64,000 nucleotides of DNA from [Mycobacterium] vasticus (GCF_020181595.1 NZ_CP084028.1:2303193-2367192), one strand, 5' to 3'; positions 8,881 to 18,356 are shown, counted from the stretch's first letter. Notes: a model not told the origin generated them from the letters alone. A program made the numbers and translations.

Positions 8881-10719
8881 CTATCCGACGGCCGTCGTCG
8901 ACGGCGCGGCGCCGGTGCTGCTCGGTTCGTGGACGCGTGGGCTCGGCTCGGCGGCGTAGAGTTCCTCGATCTCCTCGGCGTACTTCGCGGCGATGGGCCG
9001 GCGCTTGAGCTTCATGGTCAGCGTGACCTCGTCACCACCGGGCTCCCACAGCGTGGGCAGGACCTGGAAGCGCTTGATCTGTTCGACCCGGGAGAGTTTG
9101 GTGTTTCCCTCGGCCACCCCGGCGGCTATCCGTGCGATCACCGTCGGGTCGGCCGCCAGCGCGGCAGGCGTCGCCTCTTGCAACCCGAGCGCAGCGGCAT
9201 GCGGCGCCACCGACTCGGCGTCGAACACCATCAGCGCGGTGTTGTACGGCCGGCCGTCGCCGATGGTGACCATCGCCCCGATCAACGGGCACGCGCCGAG
9301 GATGGCGTTCTCAATGTTGGCCGGCGACATGTTCTTTCCGCCGGCGCTGATGATCAGTTCCTTCTTGCGGTCTACCACCCGCAGATAGCCCTCGGCATCT
9401 TCTTTCAGGATGTCGCCGGTGTGCAGCCAACCGTCGGCATCGATCGTCTCGGCGGTCTTGGCCGGCTCCTTGCGATAGCCCCGCATCACCAACGGACCGC
9501 GCACCAGGAACTCGCCGTCGTCGGCGATCCGGGACTCCAGCCCCGGCAACAGCTTTCCGACCGTTCCCAGGCGTCCCTCCCTCGGATGCATCGACGAAGC
9601 GGCACAACTGAGCTCGGACATGCCCCACACCTCGGCGATCGGAATCCCGATCCCGGCGAAGAAGCTCAGGGTTTCACCCGGTATGGGTGCGGCACCCGAG
9701 ACCGCCCAGCGCAGTTCGTCCAGCCCGATCTTCGCCCGCAGCGCGGACAGCACCAGTTCGTCGGCGGTCGCCCATTCCGCCGCGAGTTCCACGGACGGCT
9801 CCTGGTGGGCGAGCATCGCCGCGCCCCGCTGGGCCGCGACCCCCAACGCCCATTGCAGGGCGGCGCGGCGCAACTCGTCCGGCTCGCCTGTGACCGCGAG
9901 TTCGATTGCGGCCTTGAGCTTCTCCCAGACCCGGGGCACGGCGGCCCAGATGGTCGGCCGCACATCGGCCAGTGCCGCACCGATCGCGGGCGCCTCGGGA
10001 ACGGTGGTGACCTGGACGCCGAACACCTCCTGGTTGTAGAGCGCCATGGTCCGGTCGGCGATGTGCGCCGAGGGCAGATAGGAGGTGATGCGGTCCCCGA
10101 ACTGCACCCCCAGTACGCCGTCGAGAGCCGCGGCCTCGAACAGCAGATTGGTGTGGGTCATCTCCACCCCCTTGGGGGTGCCGGTGGTCCCGGAGGTGTA
10201 GATCAGCGTGACGATGTCGTCGGGCCGCACCGCACGCCAGCTGGCGTCGAAGTCGAAGTCCGGATCAGCGGCTGCCAGCAGTTCGTCGGCGGACAGGGTG
10301 CCCTCGGGGTGCCCGTCGATGCAGACGATGTGTTCGATGGCGGCTCCGCTGGCCCGGATGCGTTCGACGTATTGCTCTTCGCAGATCACCAGTTTCGTGC
10401 CGGCATTGCCGAACAGGTAGGTCAGTTGCTCGGCGGGCAGGGTGTTGTACACCGAGAAGGAGGTGGCGCCGACGTGCTGGGCGCCGACTTCGAGTGGATA
10501 GAACTCGACCCGGTTGCCCATCATCAACGAGACGGTGTCGCCGCGACGCACCCCCAGCCCCGCGAGCCCGGCCGCCACCTGGCGGACCTGGGCGGCGTAC
10601 TCCCGCCAGGTCAACGTCTGGGTGCCACCGACCGTGCGCAGCGCGACCGCGTCCGGGTCCACCGCGGCTATCCGCTGAAAGGCCTCGCATAGGGTGGCCG
10701 GCGGTGCCTGCTCGGTCAT
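8881..10719 (-). CDS. fadD11: Long-chain fatty-acid-CoA ligase, FadD11-like
   Basis: This 612-residue ANL-superfamily enzyme activates fatty acids through an acyl-adenylate to acyl-CoA. The AMP-binding P-loop TSGTTGTPKGVEMTH is present. The later blocks EVWGMSELSCA, DGWLHTGD and KELIISAGGKNMSP cover the rest of the adenylation domain and the C-terminal lid. The long-chain (FACL/FadD15-like) subfamily fits best. In M. tuberculosis H37Rv the gene at this place, near dnaE1, is annotated in two pieces (fadD11 and fadD11.1); here it is intact. It overlaps the upstream enoyl-CoA hydratase gene by an ATGA junction, so the two are translationally coupled. Confidence 0.87.
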   Translation of the reverse strand: MTEQAPPATLCEAFQRIAAVDPDAVALRTVGGTQTLTWREYAAQVRQVAAGLAGLGVRRGDTVSLMMGNRVEFYPLEVGAQHVGATSFSVYNTLPAEQLTYLFGNAGTKLVICEEQYVERIRASGAAIEHIVCIDGHPEGTLSADELLAAADPDFDFDASWRAVRPDDIVTLIYTSGTTGTPKGVEMTHTNLLFEAAALDGVLGVQFGDRITSYLPSAHIADRTMALYNQEVFGVQVTTVPEAPAIGAALADVRPTIWAAVPRVWEKLKAAIELAVTGEPDELRRAALQWALGVAAQRGAAMLAHQEPSVELAAEWATADELVLSALRAKIGLDELRWAVSGAAPIPGETLSFFAGIGIPIAEVWGMSELSCAASSMHPREGRLGTVGKLLPGLESRIADDGEFLVRGPLVMRGYRKEPAKTAETIDADGWLHTGDILKEDAEGYLRVVDRKKELIISAGGKNMSPANIENAILGACPLIGAMVTIGDGRPYNTALMVFDAESVAPHAAALGLQEATPAALAADPTVIARIAAGVAEGNTKLSRVEQIKRFQVLPTLWEPGGDEVTLTMKLKRRPIAAKYAEEIEELYAAEPSPRVHEPSSTGAAPSTTAVG

Positions 10720-11516
10720 TGCGGTTCTCCTCTGCGCTCGCTGTGTCGGGTCAGGTACGCCGTTGCGGCGTCACGGGATTCGGGGTCGAGCAAAGCCGTG
10801 ACCAGACTGTCGGCATCGCTCCAACAGCGGGCTGTGGCCACCATGCCCTCGGTGACCGCGTTGGTGTGGCGTTTGGTTGCGGTCAGGGTGAGCGCCGACT
10901 TGGTGAGCAGTTGCTGCACCAGTTCTTCGACCTCGGTGTCGAGGTCCGACTCGGGTACCACCCGGTTGAGAAAACCGGCGGCCTTGGCCTCGGCCGGTCC
11001 GAAGGGCCGGCAGGTCATCACCAATTCCTTGGTCAGCGCCGGTCCGATCTCCCGCACAAGTCGTGGGATGCCGCCCCAGGCCAGTGGAATACCCAGATCG
11101 ACTTCGGGAATGGAGAATCTCGTCGTGTCGGCTGCCACTCGCAGGTCGCAGGCGGCGGCCAGCACCACCCCACCGCCGACGCAGTGCCCGTGCAGACGCG
11201 CCACCGTCACCGCGTTCATGGCCTCGACCGCATCGGCCATCCGCCGCCCCGCGTCGGCGGCCTCTCGCGGGGTCACCGATCCGGGCCCGGCTCCGGTGAA
11301 CGCGGCCAGATCAGCACCGGCGCTGAACGCTCGGCCGCTGCCGGCGACGACCACCACCTTGACCTGCGGACGGGCGTCGAACCAGCGTGCAGCATCGGCG
11401 AGCTCGGTCAGGGTCACCACACCCAGCGGATTGAGCTTGTCCGGACGGTTCAACGTGATCGAACCCCGTGCGCCGTCGGCCACCACCGCCAGGGTGGTTG
11501 CCTGCTGCGTTTCCAT
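10716..11516 (-). CDS. Enoyl-CoA hydratase/isomerase family protein
   Basis: This 266-residue crotonase-fold protein is expected to hydrate or isomerise an enoyl-CoA. The oxyanion-hole segments are visible as GSGRAFSAGADLAAF (first) and GHCVGGGVVLAAACDLRVA (second), followed by PEVDLGIPLAWGGIPRL. The ATG at 11516 (METQQATT) was preferred over an upstream one at 11540 because it begins just before the conserved LNRPDKLNPL strand. The stop overlaps the fadD11 start by 4 bases. The pair therefore looks like a small fatty-acid activation/beta-oxidation operon. Exact substrate is unknown. Confidence 0.86.
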   Translation of the reverse strand: METQQATTLAVVADGARGSITLNRPDKLNPLGVVTLTELADAARWFDARPQVKVVVVAGSGRAFSAGADLAAFTGAGPGSVTPREAADAGRRMADAVEAMNAVTVARLHGHCVGGGVVLAAACDLRVAADTTRFSIPEVDLGIPLAWGGIPRLVREIGPALTKELVMTCRPFGPAEAKAAGFLNRVVPESDLDTEVEELVQQLLTKSALTLTATKRHTNAVTEGMVATARCWSDADSLVTALLDPESRDAATAYLTRHSERRGEPQ

Positions 11517-11603
11517 GCGCTCGAACTCTAGCGGCGCCACCCCGGTGCCGATGCGGGTTTGGGTTCCCGTGTCGATCGGCGGTCATCACCTACCGTGGGT
11601 GGC

Positions 11604-12437
11604 ATGCCGATTCCCGTCACCGAGTTCAGCCTCCTCGAGCAGACCGCGTTTCTGACCGCCTACGCCCGGGCATTGGACAACCGGGCGGACGTGCCGATAC
11701 TCGGCGACGAGCTCTCCGACCGTGTCGTCGGGCTCATCGACTACGACTTCGCGGCTTTTAGGATTCCGGCCAGTGTGGTGCGCCAGACCGCGTTGCGGGC
11801 CAAGATGCTCGACGATCGGGTCCGCACGTTCACCTCGGCCAGCCCCGACGCCGTCGTGGTGGATCTCGGCGCCGGGCTGGGCGAACCGATGGTTCGGGTG
11901 GCGCCACCGGCGGGGGTCGACTGGTACAGCATCGACCTGCCGCACGTGATCGCACTGCGCGAGAAGCTGCTGACCGCTCCCGACGGTGAGCATCTGGTGG
12001 CGGCCGATCTGACATCCCCCGATTGGACCGCCGGTATCCCGGTTGGCCGGCCCACCATGGTGATCGCCGACGGCCTGTTCGCGTTTCTCACCGAAACGCA
12101 GGTCATAGCGCTGTTCGGACAGATCATCGACCGCTTCGGCACCGGCGAGTTGGTGTTCAACGACTACGGCCGGGTCGGCGTGCTCAGTTCGCTCGGGATG
12201 AAGCTGGCCCCGCGCGGCATGTTCACCGTGCTGCGCCAGGTCTGGGCCAACCCCGGATTCAGCGACCCGCGGACCCCGCAACGCTGGGACCCACGACTGC
12301 GACTGGTCGAGCAGGCCTGCCTGGCGCATGCCGCCGAGGTCGATTCCTTCCCCAGCGCGGCCCGGGTGGTGACCCGGCTTGCCGGCCGATTCAAGTCGGT
12401 GGCCGGCAAGGCCCGGGTGCTGCGCTACAAATTCTGA
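11604..12437 (+). CDS. Class I SAM-dependent methyltransferase, LCM (leucine carboxyl methyltransferase-like) family
   Basis: The 277-residue protein carries the SAM-binding strand-loop VVDLGAGLGEPMVRV near residue 90. It also has the family block ADGLFAFLTETQVIALF, seen in the TcmP/LCM-like O-methyltransferases that are abundant in mycobacteria. The start ATG at 11604 is 7 bases after a TACCGT element (11591-11596) that could be a -10 box, so the message may be leaderless. It is divergent from the enoyl-CoA hydratase gene. Substrate unknown; many homologues act on carboxyl or hydroxyl groups of small molecules. A second family member is at 50454. Confidence 0.75.
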   Translation: MPIPVTEFSLLEQTAFLTAYARALDNRADVPILGDELSDRVVGLIDYDFAAFRIPASVVRQTALRAKMLDDRVRTFTSASPDAVVVDLGAGLGEPMVRVAPPAGVDWYSIDLPHVIALREKLLTAPDGEHLVAADLTSPDWTAGIPVGRPTMVIADGLFAFLTETQVIALFGQIIDRFGTGELVFNDYGRVGVLSSLGMKLAPRGMFTVLRQVWANPGFSDPRTPQRWDPRLRLVEQACLAHAAEVDSFPSAARVVTRLAGRFKSVAGKARVLRYKF

Positions 12438-12485
12438 GGCGCCAACTCGGTCACATCGGGGCGATCGACACGAGCTGCTTACGTG

Positions 12486-13226
12486 TCAGAACAGTGACAC
12501 TGCCCCGTCGAGGTACTGCGACGGGTCGAAGTCGATCCCAGCGAACGGGTCGGCGGGAAGGACGTAGTTGGGGACCGCCGCTTCGGTCAATCCGGAGTGG
12601 AACAGGCTGTTCCACAGGAACATCGGACTCGAATCACCGACCTGGATGTAGTCGGCGGAGACACCGTTGACCGTCACGACGGTGTTGGTAAAGTCCGGGG
12701 TCGAGAAGACCCAGTAGGTCGCATCGTGAGGTCCGACGTTGTCCATGGTCAAGCTGGTGAAGGCGCCACCGAAGTAGCTGAGCTTCTGCACCGTGACCCC
12801 GGACAGGTCGTCGAACCATCCCAGATCGAGACCATTGGAGGCCTCGGCGTTGGGTGCGAAGTCTCCGTATTGGTAGGTCGAACTGGTAAGCAGCGTCGAC
12901 CAGAAGTCATCGATCTTGATGTTGTAGCTGCCGGCATCGGTCACCGTGCCGTCGTCGGAGGTGTACTGGACGTTGTAGACCTGGTCGCCCTTCCAGTCGG
13001 TGATCCATGGGCGAACCCCACCGTATTGCCAGTCGCTCAAGTTCTCCGGACCCATCACCAGGCAGACCGCCCCGTCGCAGGTCTCATAGGGGCCGCCCCC
13101 GAAGCCCGGTGCGATGCCGTTCTCACTTCCAGCAGCGTTCGCTGTCGACATCGACAAGGCGATTGCAACAAACGCTCCAGCCGCGCCCACCCCACTCAGG
13201 GTAAGAAGACGACGCGATTTCCACAT
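12486..13226 (-). CDS. Secreted acidic, aromatic-rich protein of unknown function
   Basis: The ATG at 13226 gives 246 residues with a classic signal peptide: MWKSRR, a hydrophobic core, then STANAAGS as the cleavage region. The mature protein is strongly acidic and rich in Trp, Tyr, Phe, Asn and Gly. It has two cysteines close together (YETCDGAVCLVMG) that could form a disulfide. It ends in Phe after ...YLDGAVSLF. I recognise no named family. Alternating polar and aromatic residues suggest a beta-rich exported protein, and an outer-membrane role is only a guess. The protein at 43684 has a similar signal sequence, size, composition and C-terminal Phe. Confidence 0.65.
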   Translation of the reverse strand: MWKSRRLLTLSGVGAAGAFVAIALSMSTANAAGSENGIAPGFGGGPYETCDGAVCLVMGPENLSDWQYGGVRPWITDWKGDQVYNVQYTSDDGTVTDAGSYNIKIDDFWSTLLTSSTYQYGDFAPNAEASNGLDLGWFDDLSGVTVQKLSYFGGAFTSLTMDNVGPHDATYWVFSTPDFTNTVVTVNGVSADYIQVGDSSPMFLWNSLFHSGLTEAAVPNYVLPADPFAGIDFDPSQYLDGAVSLF

Positions 13227-13288
13227 GACTGCCTCCGTGATCGTTTGTTGCACATGCGCACCTGTGACCGCTCTGGTGCTCAGACGTT

Positions 13289-13298
13289 ACACCGGTGT
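13289..13298. repeat. Perfect 10-bp palindrome upstream of the secreted-protein gene
   Basis: ACACCGGTGT reads the same on both strands and lies about 65 bases upstream of the 13226 start codon. It sits in a 293-base interval without genes (13227-13519). A second perfect palindrome, ACGTTAACGT, is at 13464-13473 in the same interval. Either could be a repressor site; nothing else in the interval was recognised. Confidence 0.3.
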
Positions 13299-13519
13299 TG
13301 CCCAGGATTACCATCCGGATCTAACGGAAAGTCATGTTAGTACTGAACCTTCGGTCTGTTCTAACCGGATGCTTCATCTGTCCCGCCTCCCACCTGAGTC
13401 ACGCCAGATGTGTGGGAAGTTTCAGACGGTACTCCGGTGATGCACTGTTGTTATCAAGAACGGACGTTAACGTTATGTAGAGGTTCAGGCTTCCGCCCAT
13501 ACCTGCCCGACCTGCGTCT

Positions 13520-13918
13520 TCACAACCCGTCCGTTCCCGGCGGCGGGTGGATTCCACAGGTACATGCGTCGATGGACGGACACGTACAGCGCATGCCCCA
13601 CGCGATCACGGCACGAGCGCGCGACAACGTCTCCAATTGGGCATCGATCTGCGCCAGCTTGGCCAGCGCCAGCACGCGGCTGGCCGGACGCCCCGGGGCG
13701 TCATCGGCGAACAGCAGCGCAATCTCTTCCAGCGAGAATCCCGCCGATTTGCACAGGCCGACCACCCCGAGCCGGGCCAGCACCGCATCGCCGTAGCGGC
13801 GCTGACCGCCGACTCTGGCTGGGGCGGACAGCAGGCCGATCTGCTCGTAGTAACGCAGGGTTGTCGCGGGGACCCCGCTGCGCCGGCTCACCTCGCCGAT
13901 CGTCATTCGGTCAGACAT
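13520..13918 (-). CDS. MerR-family transcriptional regulator with C-terminal cysteine cluster
   Basis: The 132-residue protein has the N-terminal winged helix of MerR regulators (MTIGEVSRRSGVPATTLRYYEQIGLL, here described as residues 5-30), a dimerisation helix, and a C-terminal segment GMRCTCPSIDACTCGIH. The four closely spaced cysteines and the His resemble, but do not match, the SoxR iron-sulfur motif. They suggest a redox or metal sensor. The gene is divergent from the PPOX-fold gene at 13972. The 53-base gap between them contains a dyad that fits a MerR operator. Confidence 0.85.
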   Translation of the reverse strand: MSDRMTIGEVSRRSGVPATTLRYYEQIGLLSAPARVGGQRRYGDAVLARLGVVGLCKSAGFSLEEIALLFADDAPGRPASRVLALAKLAQIDAQLETLSRARAVIAWGMRCTCPSIDACTCGIHPPPGTDGL

Positions 13919-13934
13919 CCGGACCTCCCGACCC

Positions 13935-13965
13935 TTGACTTAAAGTCAACTCTAAGTGGTTCCCT
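13935..13965 (+). promoter_or_regulatory. Candidate MerR-type operator/promoter
   Basis: The gap between the divergent merR and PPOX-fold genes contains ACTTAAAGT-CA-ACTCTAAGT (13938-13957), a 9-2-9 inverted repeat with one mismatch. A -35-like TTGACT (13935-13940) is followed after 19 bases by a weak -10, TTCCCT (13960-13965), 6 bases before the ATG at 13972. A dyad inside a 19-base spacer is the usual arrangement of promoters activated by MerR proteins. The overlapping 15-base palindrome TTGACTTAAAGTCAA (13935-13949) is also present. The -10 call is weak. Confidence 0.55.
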
Positions 13966-13971
13966 GATGTC

Positions 13972-14421
13972 ATGCCCGCACAGTCACTCAACGCATTGCA
14001 CGGTGCCCGCTACGCAGTTCTGCGGTCGTTTCACCGCGACGGCACGCCTGCCGACACCCCGGTGTGGTTCGCCCTCGACGACGGCACCGTGTTGTTCCGC
14101 ACCAAGATCGGCCCGAAAACCAAACGCCTGGCATCACGCCCGGATGTCGAACTGACCGCGTGCGACTACCGCGGCCGGCCCCGACGCGACGCACCGACGA
14201 TGGCCGGAGTCGCCACGATCCTGTCCGGCCCACAGGCCGAGGCCGCCAACCACCGGCTGCACCTGCGCTACGGCTGGCGGTGGAACACGATACCGATGAT
14301 CAAGATCCCCGGTGTCACCAATGTGCATCGGAGCCTGTCGATCGCAGAGAAGCTGCGGCGGGCGCGATCCCGCACACTGTGGCCGGACAGCGTCATCGTG
14401 GCCGTCACACCCGCCCGGTGA
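13972..14421 (+). CDS. PPOX-class (pyridoxamine oxidase-like split-barrel) protein
   Basis: The 149-residue protein resembles the PPOX/F420-dependent oxidoreductase split-barrel family. It has GARYAVLRSFHRDGTPADTP at the N-terminus, then VWFALDDGTVLFRT and KTKRLASRPDVELTACDYRG, the usual flavin or F420 contact strands. The substrate is not known. It is divergent from a MerR-type regulator and is the likely target of that regulator. Its TGA stop (14419-14421) abuts the convergent dnaE1 stop codon at 14422 with no gap. Confidence 0.75.
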   Translation: MPAQSLNALHGARYAVLRSFHRDGTPADTPVWFALDDGTVLFRTKIGPKTKRLASRPDVELTACDYRGRPRRDAPTMAGVATILSGPQAEAANHRLHLRYGWRWNTIPMIKIPGVTNVHRSLSIAEKLRRARSRTLWPDSVIVAVTPAR

Positions 14422-17400
14422 CTATCCGCCCAAACAGCCCGGACCGAGCAATGCCTTCAAGTCCCCCATCAGCGCCGAGGAGGGTGTCACCCGCAGTGCG
14501 GGATCGAGTTCCAGCACCGTGATCCGCTCCCCGCTGATCAGCCGCAGCTGCACCTGCGCCGTGCCGGGGTGACGGGTCAATACCTGCTTGAGCGCCGAGA
14601 CCTTGTCCAGGGTGCATTGCCGGGTCGGCAGGCTGACCGCCAGTGGCCGGTCGGCGGCGCTGCCCGAGAAGTCAGGCACCACAAGCTCGTTGGCGATCAG
14701 CGAAAGCCGATCATCACGGATGTTGACCTTGCCGCTGACCAGTACCACCACGTCATCCGCGATCTCGGCGCCGTAGGCGGAGTAGGTGTGCGGGAAGAAC
14801 ATCACCTCGATACCGCCGGTCAGATCCTCCAACTGCGCTGAAGCCCAGGGCATCCCGTTCTTGTTGACGCGCCGGTTGACCGATGCCAGGATGCCGCCCA
14901 CCCGCACCTGGGTGTCGTTGGCGATGTCGCCCTCCAGAATGGCCGGGATCTGGGTGTCGACCTGTGCCGCCAGCAGATGCGCGACGCCGTTGAGCGGATG
15001 CCCGGACACGTACAGGCCCAGCATCTCTCGCTCCAGGGCGAGCTTGTGCTTGTCCTCCCACTCGTCCTCGGGCACCTTGATGGTGAACACCGCGTCGCCG
15101 GCACCCTCGCCGTCACCGCCGCCGAACAGGTCGAACTGGCCCACCGCCTGAGCCTTCTTGGTGCCCAGTACCGAGTCGACCGCGTCGGTGTGCACCAGGA
15201 AAAGGCCCTTGCGCGGATGCCCCAGCGAGTCGAAAGCCCCTGCCTTGATCAGTGATTCGGTGACCTTCTTGTTGCAGGCCGCGATGTCGATCTTGTTGAG
15301 ATAGTCCGAGAAGTCGGTGTAGCGGCCCTTGCTCGTCCGCGTGCCGATCAGCGACCCGACGACGTTGGCGCCGACGTTGCGCACCGCAGCCAACCCGTAG
15401 CGGATGTCCTCACCGACCGAAGCGAAGTTCACCCCGGACTCGTTGACATCGGGCGGCAGCACGGTGATGCCCAGCCGGCGGCAGTCGGCCAGATAGATTG
15501 CGGCCTTGTCCTTGTCATCGCCGACCGAGGTCAGCAACCCGGCCATGTATTCGGCCGGGTAGTTGGCCTTCAGGTAGGCCGTCCAGTACGACACCAGCCC
15601 GTAGCCGGCCGCGTGCGACTTGTTGAACGCGTAACCGGCGAACGGAAGGATGGTGTCCCACAACGCCTTCACGGCCTTCTCGGAGAACCCGTTGGCCGTC
15701 ATGCCCTCATAGAAGCCCTTGTACTCGGCTTCCAGGACTTCGAGCTTCTTCTTGCCCATGGCCTTTCGCAGCGCATCGGCCTTGCCCATCGTGTAGGAGG
15801 CCACCTTCTGCGCGATGAACATGATCTGCTCTTGGTAGACGATCAGGCCGTAGGTCTCGGACAGGATCTCCTGCAGCGGCTCTTCGAGTTCGGGGTGGAT
15901 GGGCTTGATTGCCTGGCGGTTGTTCTTGCGGTCGGCGTAGTCGTTGTGGGCGTTCATGCCCATCGGACCGGGCCGGTACAGCGCCAATACCGCGACGATG
16001 TCGTTGAACTCGGTGGGCTGCATACGGCGCAGCAGGTCGCGCATCGGACCGCCGTCGAGCTGGAACACCCCCAGGGTGTCGCCGCGGCCCAGCAGCTCAT
16101 AGGTGGCCGGATCGTCGAACGGCAGCGAATCAAGGTCCAGGTCGATCCCCCGGTTGGCCTTGATGTTCTCCAGACAATCGCCGATGATCGTCAGGTTCCG
16201 CAGGCCCAGGAAGTCCATCTTCAGCAGGCCGATTTCTTCGCACGACGGGTAGTCCCAGCCGGTGATGATCGCGCCGTCCTGTGGCCGTTTCCACAGCGGG
16301 ATGGCGTCGATCAGCGGCTCGGAACTCATGATCACCGCGCAGGCGTGCACGCCCGCGTTGCGGACCAGACCCTCCAGGCCGCGCGCGGTCTCGTAGATGG
16401 TGCGCACATCGGGATCGGTGTCGATCAGGCCGCGGACCTCGGTGGCCTCCTTGTACCGCTCGTGCGTCGGGTCGGTGATGCCCGACAGCGGGATGTCCTT
16501 GGCCATGATCGGCGGGGGCAGCGCCTTGGTGATCCGGTCGGCGATCGCGTAGCCGGGCTGACCGTAGTGAACACGCGCTGAATCCTTCAGCGCCGCCTTG
16601 GTTTTAATGGTGCCGAAGGTAATCACCTGGGCGACCCGGTCACTACCCCACCGCTCGGCGGCGTAGCGCACCATCTCACCGCGGCGCCGATCGTCGAAGT
16701 CGATGTCGATGTCCGGCGCCGACGGCCGCTCCGGGTTGAGGAAGCGCTCGAACAGCAGCCCGTGCGGGATCGGGTCGATATTGGTGATGCCCAGCGCGTA
16801 GGCCACCAGCGACCCGGCCGCCGAGCCACGCCCGGGCCCGACCCGGATGTCGATCGACCGGGCGTAGTTGATCAGGTCCGCCACGATCAGGAAGTACGAC
16901 GGAAATCCCTTGCCGCAGATGACGTCGATCTCGTAGTCGGCGCGGTCGGTGTACTCCTGCGCCACCCCGGCCGGGAAACGGCGCTGCAACCCGGCGCGCA
17001 CCTCATGGCGCAGCCACGAGCCCTGGTCGTGGCCCTCGGGAACCGGGAACACCGGCATCCGGTCCCGCGGCGCCCAGACATCGGCGTAAGAGGTCACCCG
17101 CTCGGCGATCAGCAGCGTGGAGTCACACGCGCCCGGGAGCTGGTCGTCCCAGAGCGCGCGCATCTCGGCGGCCGACTTCAGGTAGTAGCCGTCACCGTCG
17201 AACTTGAACCGGGTGGGATCCGACAGGGTCTTGCCGGTCTGAATGCACAGCAGCGCCTCGTGATTCTGCGAGGCATCGCGGGTGACGTAGTGGCAGTCAT
17301 TGGTGGCCAGCGGCGGGATGTCGAGCTTGCGGGCCACCTCCAGCAGACCCTCGCGGACCCGGCGCTCGATGGACAGCCCGTGGTCCATCACCTCCAGGAA

Positions 17401-17970
17401 GTAGTTCCCCGGGCCGAAGATCTCCCGCCACTTCGCCGCGGACTCCAGCGCCTCGCGATCCTGTCCGAGCCGCAGCCGGGTCTGCACCTCACCGGACGGG
17501 CAGCCCGTGGTGGCGATGATCCCCTCGGCGTGCTCGGCGATGATCTCGGCGTCCATTCGCGCCCACTTGCCCAGCTGGCCCTCGAAGGAAGCCAGCGACG
17601 TCAGCTTGAACAGGTTGCGCAGCCCGGTGGCGTTCTCGGCGACCATCGTCAGGTGGGTGTAGGACCCGCTGCCGGAGACGTCGTCGCTCTTCTGGCTGGG
17701 GTCGCCCCACTGGACCCGGCGGGTGTCAAAACGTGAGCCGGGGGCGATGTAAGCCTCCACGCCGATGATCGGGGTGATACCGGCCTTGGTCGCCGCGTTG
17801 TAGAACTCACTGGCGCCAAACATGTTTCCGTGGTCGGTCATCCCGATCGCAGGCATCTCCAGCCGCTGCGCCTCGGCGAGCATGGGCGCGATCTTGGCTG
17901 CACCGTCGAGCATCGAGTACTCGGTGTGGTTATGCAGGTGCACGAAGGACCGCGCGGCTGAACTGTCCAT
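14422..17970 (-). CDS. dnaE1: DNA polymerase III alpha subunit DnaE1
   Basis: The 1182-residue replicative polymerase matches M. tuberculosis DnaE1 (about 1184 residues) along its full length. The N-terminal PHP exonuclease domain begins [18 protein letters not shown] and contains [17 protein letters not shown]. The palm carries [12 protein letters not shown], giving the catalytic aspartates. The fingers follow ([15 protein letters not shown]). A C-terminal OB-fold domain contains [20 protein letters not shown]. In mycobacteria the PHP domain provides proofreading. It is convergent with the PPOX-fold gene and divergent from dodecin. Identity is very secure. Confidence 0.98.
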   Translation of the reverse strand: MDSSAARSFVHLHNHTEYSMLDGAAKIAPMLAEAQRLEMPAIGMTDHGNMFGASEFYNAATKAGITPIIGVEAYIAPGSRFDTRRVQWGDPSQKSDDVSGSGSYTHLTMVAENATGLRNLFKLTSLASFEGQLGKWARMDAEIIAEHAEGIIATTGCPSGEVQTRLRLGQDREALESAAKWREIFGPGNYFLEVMDHGLSIERRVREGLLEVARKLDIPPLATNDCHYVTRDASQNHEALLCIQTGKTLSDPTRFKFDGDGYYLKSAAEMRALWDDQLPGACDSTLLIAERVTSYADVWAPRDRMPVFPVPEGHDQGSWLRHEVRAGLQRRFPAGVAQEYTDRADYEIDVICGKGFPSYFLIVADLINYARSIDIRVGPGRGSAAGSLVAYALGITNIDPIPHGLLFERFLNPERPSAPDIDIDFDDRRRGEMVRYAAERWGSDRVAQVITFGTIKTKAALKDSARVHYGQPGYAIADRITKALPPPIMAKDIPLSGITDPTHERYKEATEVRGLIDTDPDVRTIYETARGLEGLVRNAGVHACAVIMSSEPLIDAIPLWKRPQDGAIITGWDYPSCEEIGLLKMDFLGLRNLTIIGDCLENIKANRGIDLDLDSLPFDDPATYELLGRGDTLGVFQLDGGPMRDLLRRMQPTEFNDIVAVLALYRPGPMGMNAHNDYADRKNNRQAIKPIHPELEEPLQEILSETYGLIVYQEQIMFIAQKVASYTMGKADALRKAMGKKKLEVLEAEYKGFYEGMTANGFSEKAVKALWDTILPFAGYAFNKSHAAGYGLVSYWTAYLKANYPAEYMAGLLTSVGDDKDKAAIYLADCRRLGITVLPPDVNESGVNFASVGEDIRYGLAAVRNVGANVVGSLIGTRTSKGRYTDFSDYLNKIDIAACNKKVTESLIKAGAFDSLGHPRKGLFLVHTDAVDSVLGTKKAQAVGQFDLFGGGDGEGAGDAVFTIKVPEDEWEDKHKLALEREMLGLYVSGHPLNGVAHLLAAQVDTQIPAILEGDIANDTQVRVGGILASVNRRVNKNGMPWASAQLEDLTGGIEVMFFPHTYSAYGAEIADDVVVLVSGKVNIRDDRLSLIANELVVPDFSGSAADRPLAVSLPTRQCTLDKVSALKQVLTRHPGTAQVQLRLISGERITVLELDPALRVTPSSALMGDLKALLGPGCLGG

Positions 17971-18030
17971 AGGACCGCCAGTCTATGGCTGCCCGCCGAC
18001 GCTTCCCGGGCGTGTCGTCAACCGTGTCTT

Positions 18031-18069
18031 GCACGGCGGCGTTTCGCAGGACAACGGCCGCCGCCGTGC
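18031..18069. repeat. 11-bp perfect inverted repeat between dnaE1 and dodecin
   Basis: GCACGGCGGCG (18031-18041) and CGCCGCCGTGC (18059-18069) form a perfect stem with a 17-base loop. It lies in the 139-base gap between the divergent dnaE1 and dodecin genes. There is no T-tract, and a terminator makes little sense between divergent starts, so an operator or an RNA hairpin in the dnaE1 leader is more likely. Confidence 0.45.
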
Positions 18070-18071
18070 AC

Positions 18072-18101
18072 TACGTTGAGGTTCGGCTGAAGTGCGAGGA
18101 G
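18072..18101 (+). promoter_or_regulatory. Dodecin -10 element and ribosome-binding site
   Basis: TACGTT (18072-18077) fits the mycobacterial TANNNT -10 pattern, and GAGGAG (18096-18101) is a strong Shine-Dalgarno sequence 8 bases before the ATG at 18110. This fixes the dodecin start rather than the upstream ATG at 18092. Confidence 0.5.
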
Positions 18102-18109
18102 ACACATAC

Positions 18110-18334
18110 ATGAGCGTGTACCGGGTCATCGACATCATCGGGACCAGCCCATCGTCCTGGGAGAATGCCGCGGCCGAAGCGGTGCACCGGGCTAAGCAGA
18201 CCATCGACGACATCCGCGTGGCCCAGGTCGTCGAGCAGGACCTCACCCTCGACGACAAGGGCGGGATCATCTATCGCACCAAGCTGCGGATCTCCTTCAA
18301 GATCCGGCCGCCCAAGTCCCCCGGCAGCGAGTAG
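18110..18334 (+). CDS. Dodecin family flavin-binding protein
   Basis: This small 74-residue protein has the complete dodecin fold: VYRVIDIIGTSPSSWENAAA, AVHRAKQTIDDIRVAQVVEQD and a last strand YRTKLRISFKI. Dodecins assemble into hollow dodecamers that store or quench flavins; the conserved Trp in SSWENA stacks on the isoalloxazine ring in actinobacterial relatives. The start is set by GAGGAG upstream of the ATG at 18110. It is divergent from dnaE1. Confidence 0.92.
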   Translation: MSVYRVIDIIGTSPSSWENAAAEAVHRAKQTIDDIRVAQVVEQDLTLDDKGGIIYRTKLRISFKIRPPKSPGSE

Positions 18335-18356
18335 CGGGCGGCCGCACGCCCCGGCC

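Noticed and set aside
8404..10692. 762-codon open frame on the plus strand opposite fadD11
   Set aside because: It mirrors a well-supported fadD gene, has no recognisable domain and its composition (many Gly, Arg, His, Gln) is typical of antisense frames in GC-rich DNA.
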